64,000 nucleotides of DNA from Microcebus murinus (GCF_040939455.1 NC_134106.1:82901001-82965000); one strand, 5' to 3'; shown: positions 12,000 through 24,079, numbered from the stretch's first letter. A program made the numbers and translations. Notes: generated by a model not told the origin, from the sequence alone.

Positions 12000-13350
12000 G
12001 CCTGGCAGAGGTGACGCAAATGTTTCACTGACTTTTGAATTAAGAAAGAAAAAAAAAAAGAAATCCTAACTGCGGCATATAAAAGACACAGCAATTTAGG
12101 ATTTGGTTGTTTCCTATGGAAGGTGTATGATTTTTTTCACTCCCCCTCTATTTTTCGCTTAAAAAAAAAAATAATTGTTAAGTTTTTCAACATTGTGGCC
12201 TTAGGAGGTAATTTGCTAAATAGGACAAAATTAGCTGATTTTTGGACCATTTAAAAGAACATTTCTTTTGAAAGCATATAAAATGTATTAAAGCAATCTT
12301 CGGAGTCTTTACCCCTGCTTGAGATTTTAATTTACTCCGAGCTAATAAATTATCCCCCCTCTCAGAAGCTATTGAAAAATTTCAGTTAAATCCTTTTTAA
12401 ATTTTAATGTGTTCAATTGAATCCTGAGCAATTTAGACATACACACTCACAGCTTGGGGTGGTCAGCTCACCCAGGCAAGACTGAAAAGGGGTCAGATTA
12501 AAGCGAACCCTCTGCCCCCTGGGATTACCAAGGTGATATTAACGAATGCGATTCCCCCCCCCCCCCACATATACACGTCTGATGGTTGGATAATTACTTC
12601 TCCACAACAGCATTTAACAAATGCCCCTATTTGAAGGCCAAGACCATTTTCTCTACAGCTGGAGGAAGCTTGGGTGGAGGCGGGAGGAGGTGGAAGTGGC
12701 GAGGGGGTGGAGGAGGGGAGGGAGGGAGGGAAGGGGGGTACCAGGAAGCCCTGGCGGCTCTAATCAGAGACTGAAAGGCAGCGCAGCGGATCTGGGTCAC
12801 TTTGGTCGTAGGGTTTGCTGAAGCACAAAGGCTCACTTCATCTCAGGCAGGGCTCTGCGTTACCTCTGCACACTTATCAGAAATATTTTTTCAGGCTATC
12901 AATTATTATATTTGAACATTGCATCCTGGCTCTGGGGAGCCCTTAGCAAGCTGTAGCAAAAATCAATCCAGTTTTACAACTTTTACCTTGGCAGAGCTCC
13001 AGCCCTTTATCTACGTTACCCGTAATTTAAAGATGCCATATCTCTTTCCGTGGCACAGATACATCCCCAAGTATGACATGTCCTTGATAAACAACAATAA
13101 TTATTTAAAGTTTGCACTGGTTAGTCTGGGTAGGGTTAACTTCCACGCAAGTTACAGGCATCACGTGGTGGTTCTGTCCTGTCAATAATGATCATTAGGA
13201 CAGTGGTTAACAATACTAATTGCTTTATCTTCCTTTGCTTCTCATTTCCATGCCGTCTGTTAGATATGACTCTGGCCCTGAGTGCTAATTTTATTTGATC
13301 AGAGAGGAGAACCCATTGCATTTTTCAAGAATCACCAATTGGAAATAGAG
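12000..13350. promoter_or_regulatory. Candidate conserved non-coding block
   Basis: About 1.35 kb free of recognisable transposons, with two AT-rich homeodomain-like site clusters (12130-12420 and 12860-13330) around a G/C-rich centre (12540-12800). TAAT/ATTA-type cores, TTTGAT/ATCAAA-like and GATA-like words are frequent. The centre has a C13 run at 12554-12566 and a G-rich tract at 12660-12740. This composition is usual for deeply conserved developmental enhancers, but conservation is inferred from appearance only; no alignment was done. Confidence 0.4.
12660..12740 (+). repeat. G-rich low-complexity tract
   Basis: Repeated GGAGG, GGTGG and GGGAGG units end in ggaaggggggta. There are enough G3+ runs (near 12706, 12715-12737) for G-quadruplex formation on the plus strand. 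The open frames here encode Gly/Arg or Pro/Ser low complexity and are not genes. Confidence 0.8.
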
Positions 13351-13742
13351 TCTGAGTCCCATCGGGAAAAAAAACCTGAAGGCTACGGTATGCTTGCAAA
13401 CCATCACCCTGAACTTGCCTCTTTCCTAGAAGCACTGGGGAGGTGACACTGGGGACAGAGAGATTCCACCACCTTGTTAGCTGGGTGCACGTATGTGTGG
13501 CCTAAGGGACAGCACCCCCGAGAGAAGTCATGTATCAAAAGCCAGGTGGCATGATTTAAGAGGACGTGTGCCACTGAAGGGAAAGTTTACTACCTCTCAT
13601 AAGATAGGAAATTTGAGCTGAGGCTGCTGTTCTCACGTGTGGTCAAGTTGGCATAGGTGGCAAATACAGTCATCTCATTCTGGGCTTCAGAGTAGCTGTG
13701 AAGAAATAATAAAAGCGGAAGGCTTACTTTAACAGCCACGTT
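13351..13742. other. Unique sequence
   Basis: No repeat or gene is recognised. It may be the edge of the preceding candidate conserved block. Confidence 0.4.
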
Positions 13743-13815
13743 TTGAAAAGACTTTTTTTTTTTTTTATTTCTTTACTTACTTAAGTTTGCGAGATCTGAA
13801 TTGAAAAGACTTTTT
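13743..13815 (-). mobile_element. Micro-retroinsertion of 43 nt with 15-bp duplication
   Basis: The 15-mer ttgaaaagacttttt occurs perfectly at 13743-13757 and 13801-13815. Between them is a 43-nt insert that starts with T9 and has a 34-nt body ending gcgagatctgaa. On the minus strand the insert ends in poly(A) and the duplication starts AAAAA, as expected for L1 endonuclease cutting at TT/AAAA. The source transcript is not recognised; it is only 34 nt long. Confidence 0.75.
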
Positions 13816-14154
13816 AATGCGAGTGTGTTTTAGATGCCACCAGAGTCTCAATCTCTTTAGTAAATCCTCATGTACATGTGATCAGATAGACTGGTTTGCA
13901 GATTCCTTATTTTGTACTTTCCTGGTTCCAAATGTGTTTTATACACTTTCTGTGCATCTCATTTCTGCAATTTCCCTTAGAGCGTATAGACGAAAGCTAA
14001 TACAATCCTCTTCCTATCTTTGAGCAGGCCTCCACAGAATGTTTTGGTAGCTGTAGCTGCTGTGAAATCAAAGTAGAACAGTCATTAAATGAAAGATAAA
14101 TGTTCAGAACCTGCAATAAAAAAAAAACCTAGCAAATTAGGAGCTGAATGATTT
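13816..14154. other. Unique sequence
   Basis: No gene or repeat recognised apart from a short A9 run near 14118. Confidence 0.4.
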
Positions 14155-14372
14155 CCCTTCCTTCCTTCCTTCCTTCCTTCCTTCCTTCCTTCCTTCCTTC
14201 CTTCCTTCCTTCCTTCCTTCCTTCCTTCCTTCCTTCCTCCCTTCCTCCCTCCCTCCCTTCCTTCCTTCCTTCCTTCCTTCCTTCCTTCCTTCCTTCCTTC
14301 CTTCCTTCCTTCCTTCCTTCCTTCCTTCCATTCCTCTCTCCCTCCATCCATCCATCATTCATTCATTCATTC
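14155..14372. repeat. (TTCC)n microsatellite, compound
   Basis: A long TTCC array at 14155-14330, interrupted by CCTCCC units near 14236-14257, then CCAT units at 14344-14355 and ATTC units at 14356-14371. The Pro/Ser/Leu and Gly/Arg/Lys/Glu open frames across both strands come from the repeat. Confidence 0.97.
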
Positions 14373-14469
14373 TGGTTTTCAGTTATAATCTATAGTGATA
14401 CTGGCAAATAAAATATAAAGTAAGCTTATATGTAGAATTTCCACTTTTCTTTTGGAGAGATTTAATTTT

Positions 14470-14780
14470 TTTTCTTTTTATGTATTTTTAAAATTTTTTA
14501 TTTTTCAATAACTGTAGATTCACAGGAAGTTACGAAAATAGAACACAGATGCCCCATGTACCTTTCACCCAGTTTCCCCCAATGGTTACATATTACATAA
14601 TTATGCCACAGTATCACAGCCAGGAAATTCCCTGTGGTACAACATGTATGTGTGATTCCACATCATTCTTTCACAGAACCAATGTGATATTTGTGTGCCC
14701 ACAATCAGGATATAGAACTATCCCATTGCCACAACCTGTTTCCCCTTTGTAGTCATATTCACCCCTTTTCCCCACTATCC
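14470..14780 (-). mobile_element. L1M 3' UTR, antisense
   Basis: Antisense L1M 3' UTR features: 'cacccagtttcccccaatgg', 'gtatcacagccaggaaattc', 'caggatatagaactatccca', 'ttgccacaacctgtttcccc'. It lies directly before a small sense piece and then a long antisense L1M, so all may derive from one rearranged LINE. Confidence 0.65.
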
Positions 14781-14794
14781 TTAAATCTTACATG

Positions 14795-14905
14795 AAAGGA
14801 AGAAAAAAGAACGTTCCTACTTGCAGATAACATGATGACATATATAGACTATCTCATGGAACGTACAAAAATACTTCTAGAACTAATAAATAAGTTCATC
14901 AAGGT
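14795..14905 (+). mobile_element. Short sense L1 ORF2 piece
   Basis: The pieces 'ttgcagataacatgatgaca', 'gactatctcatggaacgtac', 'aaaatacttctagaactaat' and 'aataagttcatcaag' follow the L1 ORF2 3'-region in sense orientation, opposite to both neighbours. Confidence 0.65.
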
Positions 14906-17690
14906 CATTTGCTGTATGTTTATCTTGTTATCTTCTATTGATCTTTTAAAGAACCAGCTTTTTTTCACTTTTATGGGTTTTTTGTTTTCAATTTTCTGTA
15001 TTTATGCTCTTATCTTTATTAGTTACATTCTTCTGCTTGCTTTGAGTTTAGTCCTCTCTCTTCTTTTTCTAGATTATTAAGGTGGAAGTTTGGTGTATTA
15101 ACTTGAGACATTTTCTCTTTTCTAATTTGTGTTCATGCTATAAATTTTCCTCTTAGTACAGCTTTATCTGTACTATTTTGATGTATTGTATTTTTGTTTT
15201 CTCTCAGTTCACAATGGATTGGTTTTGTTTCTCTCATGACTTCCTCTTTCATTTATGGATTATTTGAAGCACGTTATTTAGTTTCCAGGTGTTCAGAGAT
15301 TTTTCTATAATTGATTTCTAGATTGATTTTTTTCAGGTGGAGAACACATTTCTTATGATTGCAATTGTTTTAAATTTTTGAGGTTTGTTTTATTGTCTAG
15401 TATGTGATATGCCTTACATATCATATGCCTACATATCATAAGCACTTAGAAACTATACATACTTTGCTGTTTCTGTGTGGAGTGTTCTATAAGTATTGAT
15501 GGCATCCTGTAGGTTGATGGTTTATTAAGTTATCCTATAACCTTTGTAATTTTTTTGTCTAATTCTATCAGTTGTTCACAGCAGGTTTTGAAGTTTCTAA
15601 CTATAATTATGCATGTGTATTTCTATCAGTTTTTGCTTCATATACTTTACAGCTCTGTTTTTTAGTAAATACACATTTAGTACTGCTATGTCTTCTTGGT
15701 AGATTAATATTAAATAATTTTAATCATTCTGTAATGTCCCTTTCTCACCCTAGTAAATTTCCTTACTTTAAAATCTACTTTATCTGATTATTAGTATAAC
15801 CACTTCTACCTTTCCTTTGATATATCTCCTCCATCTTTTTGATTCAGACTCCATGTATCATTACAGGTGATGTATTTCCTATAGAAAGTATACAGTTGGA
15901 CTATGTTTTTATTCAGTATGCCACCCTCTGTCTTTTAATTTGTATATTTTGATTATTTACATTTAATGTATTTGTTGATATAGCTGAAGTCTGCCATTAT
16001 AAGTCTCATTTTCTGTTTGTTCTCTATATTTTGTTTCTCTGCTTTTCCCTATCTTCCTATAGAATATTGAATATTTTTTTAGAATTCAATTTTGATATAT
16101 CTATAAGGTTTTTGAGTATGTATCTTATGTTTTTTTAATGGTTGCTTTAGATATTACTACATTTGTAAGTTATCAAAGTCTTATAGTGTCAACTATTTCT
16201 TCTCTTTGGGACTTCACTGACACAGATGTCAGATCTTTTATTATGGTCACACATATCCCTGAGGCTCTCCCCCCGACCCCCACTCACGTCCCATACTGTC
16301 TATTTTCTCTGTTTTTCAGCTTGAGTACCACCTATTCATCTATCTTCAAGGTCAATGGAGTCTTTCCTCTGTCCTCTTCATCTACTGAGTCTATCCAATG
16401 AGTTTTCCATTTCAGTTATATTATTTTTCAGTTCTAAAATACCTATTTGGCTCTTCTTTATATCTTCTATTTCATTTGCTCAGACCTTCTAATTTCCATT
16501 TGTTTCAAGCATGTTTGTAATTCCTCATTGAAGCATTTTAATATGGCTGCTTTCCAACCCTTGTGCAATAATTCCAGCATTTGTGTCATCTCTGCATTAG
16601 TGAACATTGATTTTCTTTTCTCTTTCAATTTTTAATCTTTCTGATACTTATTAAAAGTGATCATAGATTAAAACTTGGAAGCTTTGGCTATTATAAGACT
16701 TTTTATCTTATTTAAATGTTGTGTTTTAGCAGGCCTCCTTGGGGAGCACCACCTCATTACTATCAGGTGGAAATGAAAGTCTAGATTCACCACCTGCCTC
16801 CTTTAACACCTGAGGGGAGAGGGTTCCTTTTTACTGCTGGGAAGGGTTTAACTAGGAGGTATCTACCCACTAGACCTCCTTGACATCATCCTGGCTGGAA
16901 ATGACAAAGGTTCTTGCTTACTGCTTGCCACATGTCCTCTACTGACACCTAAGGGGGTGGAGCAGTAGCCCTGCTACTGCTTAGCAGTGGTCACAGTCTT
17001 CATGCTCTACCAGGTCTACTCGGACAGTACCCCAGAGAGAGGCGGAAGGAGGAAGAGGCGTCTCCTTGCTGGTGGGTGGGAGCGCTGAAAGGCAAGGCTC
17101 CCCGAGTAGTCTCCACTGCATGTGGGGTGGCAGTGGGTCATTACCCTCTGGGGTGGGAAGGTGGGATTCATTAGCACAAGTGAAATTCCCAGCTCCCCTT
17201 GGCCTTGTCTGATGCAACCAGAGCTGGGTGGGGAATGGGGCATCTTGCTGTGATTATAAAGGTGGAAATCTAAACTCCCACTCAGACTTTGCTGATAGGA
17301 GGTGTGGGCGGGGCCACAGTTTCCCTGATGTGTTTGTCTGGAGTAGAACACTTATGGTCTAAAAGTTTTGTTTGTCTGGACTAGGCTGGGCTGCCCTTTT
17401 CTGGTCCTTAGACTTCTCTTGGGCTTTTTGGTCTGTGCCAATGGTGTGTCCAGATTGCTGGTTTCTTTAGTATCCAGTTTGGGGTATATGAGGCAAAAAG
17501 AAAACCAGCAAACTCACAGACCTGAGTTGGTCTGACTTCTTCTTACCTTATGGGGTGCCTGTGTTTGTTTCATATATAACTTTGATGGTTTTTAGTTACT
17601 CCTCGAAGGAGGACTAGGAAAAAGTATATTTACTACATCTTCCCAGAAGCAGAAGTCTTTTTGTATGTCTTCTTCAAGTACTATTTCATA
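14906..17690 (-). mobile_element. Long L1M, antisense (ORF2 to 5' region)
   Basis: The antisense ORF2 order can be followed: 'tcttttaaagaaccagcttt' near 14942, 'gctataaattttcctcttag' near 15139, 'tggattatttgaagca' near 15256, 'tatctgattattagtataac' near 15780, 'tgccaccctctgtcttttaa' near 15919. From about 16700 it becomes GC-richer and ends with the 'cttcccagaagcagaagtc' motif near 17640, which I read as the 5' region of an old L1M. All reading frames are broken. Confidence 0.75.
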
Positions 17691-18957
17691 TTAAAAAAAA
17701 CTTTTTTTCAAGTCAGTTCTGCAGCTAGATTCATTAATGTACAAAAAAACAAGTTATTTTTTCAGGTATTGAACTTTGCCACATAAGTAGCATTTATGTT
17801 CATTAAAATTTGAAAGCAAATGTAAACAACAAAGCTGATGATGGCTGCCTCATTTTAATTTTTATGTGGAAGCTGCTGCCTCACAAATACTGTTTTGCTA
17901 TTATCCCTGTCTATCCTGGCTTTTAATAAATGTAAAAATCTAGCAACTATTACTATATCTATTCCTTATTTATCTTTGAACTTAAGGATTAAAAAATGTA
18001 TTTCCTCATTAAAATTTGAAAAATGTCTATTTTGTGAATAGAATTACCACATTGTATTTACCTGTCTCTCTCCCACTACCAAAATATTCTTCCAGACTTG
18101 CTGTATCTTCCCCATTTTTGTAAATGCAGATAAATACAAAATTATCCACATACCTGGGAGCTGTGAAAAAGCAATGAAATAAGGGGTTATTCTTCATCTG
18201 CTTGTGGATTCCTTTTTAATTATATGGAAAGGATAAAAAGGTAAAAGAGGTTTTAAAAAGTGATGGGGTGAGTATGAAGGATAGATGGGAAGAGAAGAAA
18301 GAGAAGAAAATGAAGAGAAAGATCAAAATTGGTTGTGATTAACTAATCACAACCATATTAACCGTATTAAAGCATTTTGCAATATTGGGACCTAGAATTT
18401 CATATGTTAAAAATCTTTCAAATCTAAAGTTCCAGATGATAAATTCTTTCCTACAATGACTCCTTGTAACTCCTGGGTTAAACCCAGGGCAAGGTTTGAC
18501 TCAACTTAGGTGCTCTTACTTGGAAACCAGTGTGCTGATTGTTCGCCCTGATGACTTTCTCAGGGACGGAGGGACCGTGTCGTCACTGGGTACCTGGCAC
18601 ACTGTCTGGCGCATGTACATGGTAGGAAAAAGAGATCTGCTGGAGCAGATGCGACTCGTATTGGGACCTTGGGCTAAACACTTTCTGAAGGGCGTAACCC
18701 TTTAGAGATTCGAGAAGAAAATACACACACACAGAGTATTAAAAACATACACATTCAAATGTAGATGTTCTAATCAGCAAGTTCGGGTATAATGCTTCAA
18801 AACCTCCCGCAGATAAGTGGGTCAGAGAATGGCGATGGTAATTTCTGAGAACTGTAGGAGTGGCAAATACATTCCCATTCACAAGAGAACTGCAACCATT
18901 TGATCGGAGCTACTGTAAATGCTACTTTAGGGATTCTGAGGCAAGAGCAGGAAGGAG
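17691..18957. other. Unique AT-rich sequence
   Basis: No gene or confident repeat. A purine-rich tract lies at 18240-18325. Confidence 0.45.
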
Positions 18958-19318
18958 TACACTACAACCTGAATCTTTGTGTCTCCCCCAAATTAATATG
19001 TGGAAATCCTAACCCCCAAAGTTTTGGTTAGGAGGTGGGAACTTATGGAGGTCATTAGGTCATGGGGGCAGAGCCCTCATGAATGGGCCCAGTCCCCTTA
19101 CAAAAGAGGCCCAGACAGTTGCCTCACCCCTTCTACCATGTGAGGACACAGCCAGAAGGTGCCGTCTGTGAACCAGGAAGCAGACCCTCCCCGGACACCA
19201 AATCAGCTGGCACCTTGATCTTGGACTTTCAGCCTCCATAACTGTGAGAAATAAATTTCCATTGATTTATAAGCCATCCAGTTTAAGGTATGTTATAGCA
19301 GCCCAAACAGACTAAGTC
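18958..19318 (+). mobile_element. MLT1A-type solo LTR (ERVL-MaLR)
   Basis: A near full-length sense LTR: 'tgtgtctcccccaaattaat' near the 5' end, 'aggtcatgggggcagagccc', 'accatgtgaggacacagcca', 'ccttgatcttggactttcag', the polyadenylation region 'aactgtgagaaataaatttc', and the end 'agcagcccaaacagactaag'. No internal sequence follows, so it is a solo LTR. It was placed before or near primate origins. Confidence 0.9.
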
Positions 19319-19464
19319 AGAGTGCCATGAAAAGGGGCAGGTGGAACGGTGGCTGCTGTAGCATGTCGTAAATGTGGTCTTTAAAATAAGGAGAGCTGTA
19401 ACATGCAGAGTACTAAAATGAGGCCCAGCACACACACCCTCCAGTTGCTGTGACGTTGGTGGAG

Positions 19465-19660
19465 ACAGTGTGGCGTAGCGGTCCACACTCACAGCTCTTC
19501 AATCTGGACCCCACTGTTAACACAGAGTGTGACCGTGAGCCAGACTTGCCCTCTCTGTGTCTCAGTTTCCTCAAGTGTAATGTGGAATGGTGATAATGAT
19601 AATTTTCCCCAAAAATCGTGAGAATTGAATGATTTAAGTTTGCAAAGCACTGACATATAT
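19465..19660 (+). mobile_element. MIR SINE
   Basis: A well kept sense MIR. 'agtgtggcgtagcggtccac' opens it; the core has 'tgtgaccgtgagccagactt' and 'tctcagtttcctcaagtgta'; it ends near 'agtttgcaaagcactgacat'. Confidence 0.88.
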
Positions 19661-20149
19661 AATAATGACTATGGAAACATATATTTTAAAAATTTCTGTC
19701 ATGACTTTGAGTTCCCTAAAATTTTCATCATGTCCTTTGGCTAGAAACATCATACTAGAATTGAAATTAGAATTTTTCAGAAAGCAGAGAGAATGGTGAA
19801 CAAGGCAGGGTGACGAAGCTTTCTCCTCCAGGACAGGGGCCTCACCCAGCCACAGCCCACCCCAGGACCACATTCTTGTAAAGGAACAAACTGGAGAGGT
19901 TGGGGATCAGACAACTAAGCCCGAGAAGCAGATGGTGACTCAGCATCACAATTTGAGGTGGGGGCCTAAGGGGGTTGGGACAGTAGGGTGTGTCATTTGC
20001 CACTCTCTCTAGAACTATGAAAAGTGAAGAGAGGAGGTTAGAGGAGAGGAGAGGAAAACATACTGCAAAGAGGGAGGGAGGTAGCAGGGAAGAAAGGAGG
20101 AAAAGAAAGCAAGAGAGAAAGTGGCAGGGAAGGAAAGTGTACCACCCAC
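19661..20149. other. Unassigned sequence with a GA-rich tract
   Basis: No gene. 20020-20142 is purine-rich low complexity made of GAGGA and GGGA units. Confidence 0.5.
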
Positions 20150-20480
20150 TGTATTCCAGTCATTCCAGTCCCTGCATTTTGTTTTGTCTTTTAACATATG
20201 TCATCTCCCTTAATCCTTGCACCAGCCATATGGTTCAAAGTGCTGTCCCCATTTTACACATGAGAGAGAGGAAGAGGCACAGTGACGAAGGGCAGAATGA
20301 TGGCTGTGCACGGAGCTGCCTGTGCCCACCTTCCACCTGCAGGACTTGAGGTGCAGGAACAGCTGGAGCCTGGGCCGGAAGCCCCAGCTTCTAGTCAGTT
20401 GTGCCTGATGAGCTTGGGGGGTGCTGGACAAGCCACAGGATGACCCTCAGTTTCTCTGTTCCTTGGCCTATAAACAGTAG
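20150..20480. mobile_element. Probable MIR fragments
   Basis: 20195-20290 reads like an antisense MIR ('cttaatccttgcaccagcca', 'gtccccattttacacatgag'). 20385-20480 reads like a sense MIR part ('gaccctcagtttctctgttc'). Both are eroded. Confidence 0.5.
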
Positions 20481-21867
20481 AGGTGGGGAGGGCCGGGGGG
20501 TTGAACCATTAGAGGGACAGGCCACTATGATGTGTTCAAACAAACTGCTGCATGACCACCATCGCCTGCCCCCATCACTTTTCTCCCTGAAGACAATTAA
20601 GTGTGCAGCTGAATCCTTCCCGATCCCACAGTGTACCAGACTGACTCCAAATCACAGCTTTTCCCCCCAATATTTCTTCCAAAAATCCATTTGCAGTTTT
20701 CAGTTCTTAAAGTACTCACTTTATTCCAAATGGAGCACCTGAAATAATTTAACCCCAAAGTCATTCCAAAGCCTTAACTCCCTGTGCTAATCCAGCAAAC
20801 ATTCAGCTCTTTGCAAGAGGCACGTAAACAGGCCCAACTCTTCTAACAGACACCCAAGAAATTGGGTTAGATAAAAATTAAGGGCTTCAAAAAAGATGGA
20901 CATTTGACCTCAGGTTATAAATTCAGCCAAGAGCTACATCTTGTAGTGTTAAGGACTGGGCAGAGTGGATATCGAGAAAATTCTTCGGGCGGCAATAACG
21001 CTGCATCCAATCAAGTGAATTGCATCCATGGCGTTCATAGGTGAACGTAGTTTCCCACATGAGTATTGTAGAATCTTCGTGTGAGGTCACTGTGCAAACA
21101 GACAAAAATGGAGTTAATTCTCAGAGCACACCTGCCCGTTTTCTTTCCCCTTCCTCCTCTTTTCCTTCGAGAAATGAGATAACTGTGTTAACCTACGAGA
21201 GACAGTGGTGGGCCAGGGTCCACGCACCACCTGGGAGGGGCTGTCCTCCCAATCCCAGGCCATCATGGCATGCCCTGCGCCCACCTTGCAGCCCACAGCC
21301 ACTCACCTGCAGGACTACTGCAGCGTGAACTGAGACCCCAGCAGAAAGGTGGCTGCAGGAAGCAGATGCCTGGAACCTGTCTGCCACACTTGGAATGTTC
21401 TCAGAGGGTGGCACTTCATGGCTGTGCTTTGACTAATCCAGAGCAGGGAGCTGCAAAGGAGGGCACTTAATACTTCAAAGTCCTAAAGGCCTGGCTCTTA
21501 AATGTGGGACTCTGGGTAAAACGGTGGGAGAAAAACAAACAATGAAGCCCAGGGGCTGGGATGCTTAGACAGCCAGGTGTGTGGGCCAAGGCAGAGGAGG
21601 GAGGGGCTGAGGGAGCCCACAGGTGCCCTCATCAGGCAGGGAGGGACTCGGTCACATTTGCTGTCACCCTAAGAAACTAAGTGCTTTAAGAAGAAGAGAA
21701 AAGAAAAGGTAAATGCTGGTCACATTTGTTACAGAGGTGGTGGTGAGTGCAGCGCTGATGGAAGAAGCCCCCTAACTTGAGTCGCCCATGTGGCCAAAGT
21801 GCTCTCGAGACTATTCCAGACTCTGGACAAGGTTCTTGAACTCTGAACACGTTCCCCCTGCGCTCGT

Positions 21868-21868
<1 letters not shown>
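20481..21868. other. Unique sequence, part possibly conserved
   Basis: No repeat is recognised. 20560-21130 has many AT-rich and CpG-preserving words and could be conserved regulatory DNA. Open frames at 21041-21470 have no recognisable domain. Confidence 0.4.
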
Positions 21869-21931
<63 letters not shown>

Positions 21932-21950
21932 TGTCTCTTTCTCTCAGACA
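21869..21950. repeat. (CT)n microsatellite
   Basis: A perfect run of about 29 CT units at 21869-21927, followed by imperfect CTGTCTCTTTCTCTC to 21947. The Ser/Leu and Arg/Glu frames through it are artefacts. Confidence 0.97.
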
Positions 21951-24079
21951 GCTCTCTTCTCTCCACATCTGGCTTTGTCCTCCCAAGACGGACACACAGC
22001 ATGCGGACTCTGAATATCTCACACAGGCAATCTGAGTCCCTTAAAGAGAAAGCAACACAGTGACCTGATTTCAGGGGGGAAAAAAAATAGCCTTTGGAAA
22101 AAAATATATTTAAACAATAACAATGCTGTATTTGTGCTGCAATCAAAAGGCTCAGAATCTTTTTTAAAATCCTTAAAAAGAAACTCTTAGCATACATAGA
22201 CTAACACCAAGTATGTGCATGAAAGCAAGTGTGAAAACCCAGATGTTTGTCACTGGTGTCAAACACCTGTATGTTTGGCCATTCAAACAATTCACCAGAT
22301 TGCTTCATTTAAACCAAAATAGTTGGTATTATGAAAATAAAGCATAAAGCAAACGATAGGAAAATTATATATTTGAATTCTAAATTAATGTTTTCTCATT
22401 AATTATTTTGTTGAAACTTTGGCAGAGCAAGGAAGTATTATAGTAAAAGTTCTAAAAATTTTAATTGTTTTAATTTTTCTGAAAAAGTTCTGGGGGTAAA
22501 AAGTCAAACTTTCCCTTACTCAAGAAGATAGATATACATTAAATTTCCATCTGAAAGTTAAATTATTGACTTTAAATTCCAAAAGTATATCCCTTGTGCC
22601 CCAAACAAGATTTCCAGCCAAGAGAAGAGTACAATTGATACCAACCCTTTACTGTCCTTAGAAATTATGTGAGATGTTAAAAGTAAAAATGACTTATTTG
22701 GCATTGCAAAATATATTGATAGTCAAGTAAGTATAAACTAGAAATTCATCATTATCAAATAAAATTGTCTTTAATCTCTTTGCTATCTTATACATTCAAA
22801 ATCAACCTGCGTTTATTAAACAATACATTATTGGCATCAGAAAGTACCTTAAAGGGATTCCTATTACAATGAAATACAATTCAAACCTTCCGGGACCCAG
22901 AAATCTGGGGGCATTTGTTAATGACAAGGGTATCATCCTTAACTGAATTTCTAAAGTTTTGTTACCACAATGCCACTGTCAAATGTTTAAGAAACTCAAA
23001 ATCATTCTATGCTTTTAAATTTATAGTCTAAGAGAAAAAATTACTTAAGGGCATTTGTTCAACTAAATGGAAAGAAAAGCAAAGTTTGATGATTTGATGA
23101 TATTGTTCATCAAAAAAAAACTTTTATAATCAAGAGTTATGCATTTAAACATATAAATCCATGCTGTCCTATTTCTCATCTCCAGAGTTATGATTTTATA
23201 TTACATTCTGCCCTGGAGCACAGTGAGTACCATAACTTTTCTTCAAGATCAAGCTATATTCTTGTCTGGTTTTATTCAATATTTGACCATAAGAGGTCTA
23301 TTTGCTTTACAAAGAAAAACTCATAGTAAATATCTCCTAGTAAATACAGACCTTTTTTTGTGTGTTTTTTTTTTTGGAAAGTTTTCTGCCACCTGTTCCC
23401 CACAACTAGACCTCCCAACAGCAGTCCTGAAGGCTGGGAGACCCCCCCAACCGAGTGGATGGAGGTAGGAACAGAAGAAATGGGGTGGCCGGTGCCTGTG
23501 CCAATCACCATGCACCTGCTAATGAGGCTGACATGTTTGGACGAAGTAACCCAATATGCATTTGTCACCAGAGTGAGACATTAGCAGTGTGAGTATTGAG
23601 AGGGACAGATGTGCCCCAGCAGGACTGCCACCTCAGACAGCCCGCTGTGCTACGAACACAGGGAGACTGCCAGCCCAGGGGATGCCCCCTCGCCTCCAAG
23701 GAGCCTGTGGCACTGCCAGACATGGCAGAAGAATAGAACAGATGTCCTTCCTCAAGGCCCTGGGGTCCTGCCTAATGGATGGGGGACAAATTAGCTGGTG
23801 CCCCATTGTGTGCTAAATTCACAGTCCCTGGGGATTGTGTGTCGTCTTTTAAGTATGATGCCCCCTCATCTTTTCTAACTCCCCACCCTCCTACCCTTCC
23901 TGTGCTCTTTAGAAATATAAAGATTTTATGAGATTCGACTCTCTTCTGAGTTTCTTCCAAATCTCTAGAAAAAGAAAGAAAAAAAAAAGCAGCCTAATTA
24001 AGTACAGTCTAGAGTGGCTGGTATTATCCCCTGGTAGATGAAACCACTTTGGAACTTTATCTGATTTTCTCAGCAACAG
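21951..24079. other. Long repeat-poor stretch
   Basis: About 2.1 kb without a confident repeat. 22060-23340 is AT-rich; 23390-23900 is GC-richer with several short overlapping frames that have no domains. T-rich tracts lie at about 23350-23375. Confidence 0.45.

Noticed and set aside
14155..14372. A CRISPR-like or satellite array
   Set aside because: The unit is only 4 bp and there are no spacers; it is a microsatellite in a mammalian genome.
14085..14411. Gly-Arg-Lys-Glu and Pro-Ser-Phe-Leu repeat proteins on both strands
   Set aside because: They are translations of the TTCC microsatellite.
21729..22197. Arg/Glu and Ser/Leu repeat frames
   Set aside because: They are translations of the CT microsatellite.
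23190..23816. Overlapping frames of 60-98 codons on both strands
   Set aside because: They are short, mutually overlapping and domain-free.
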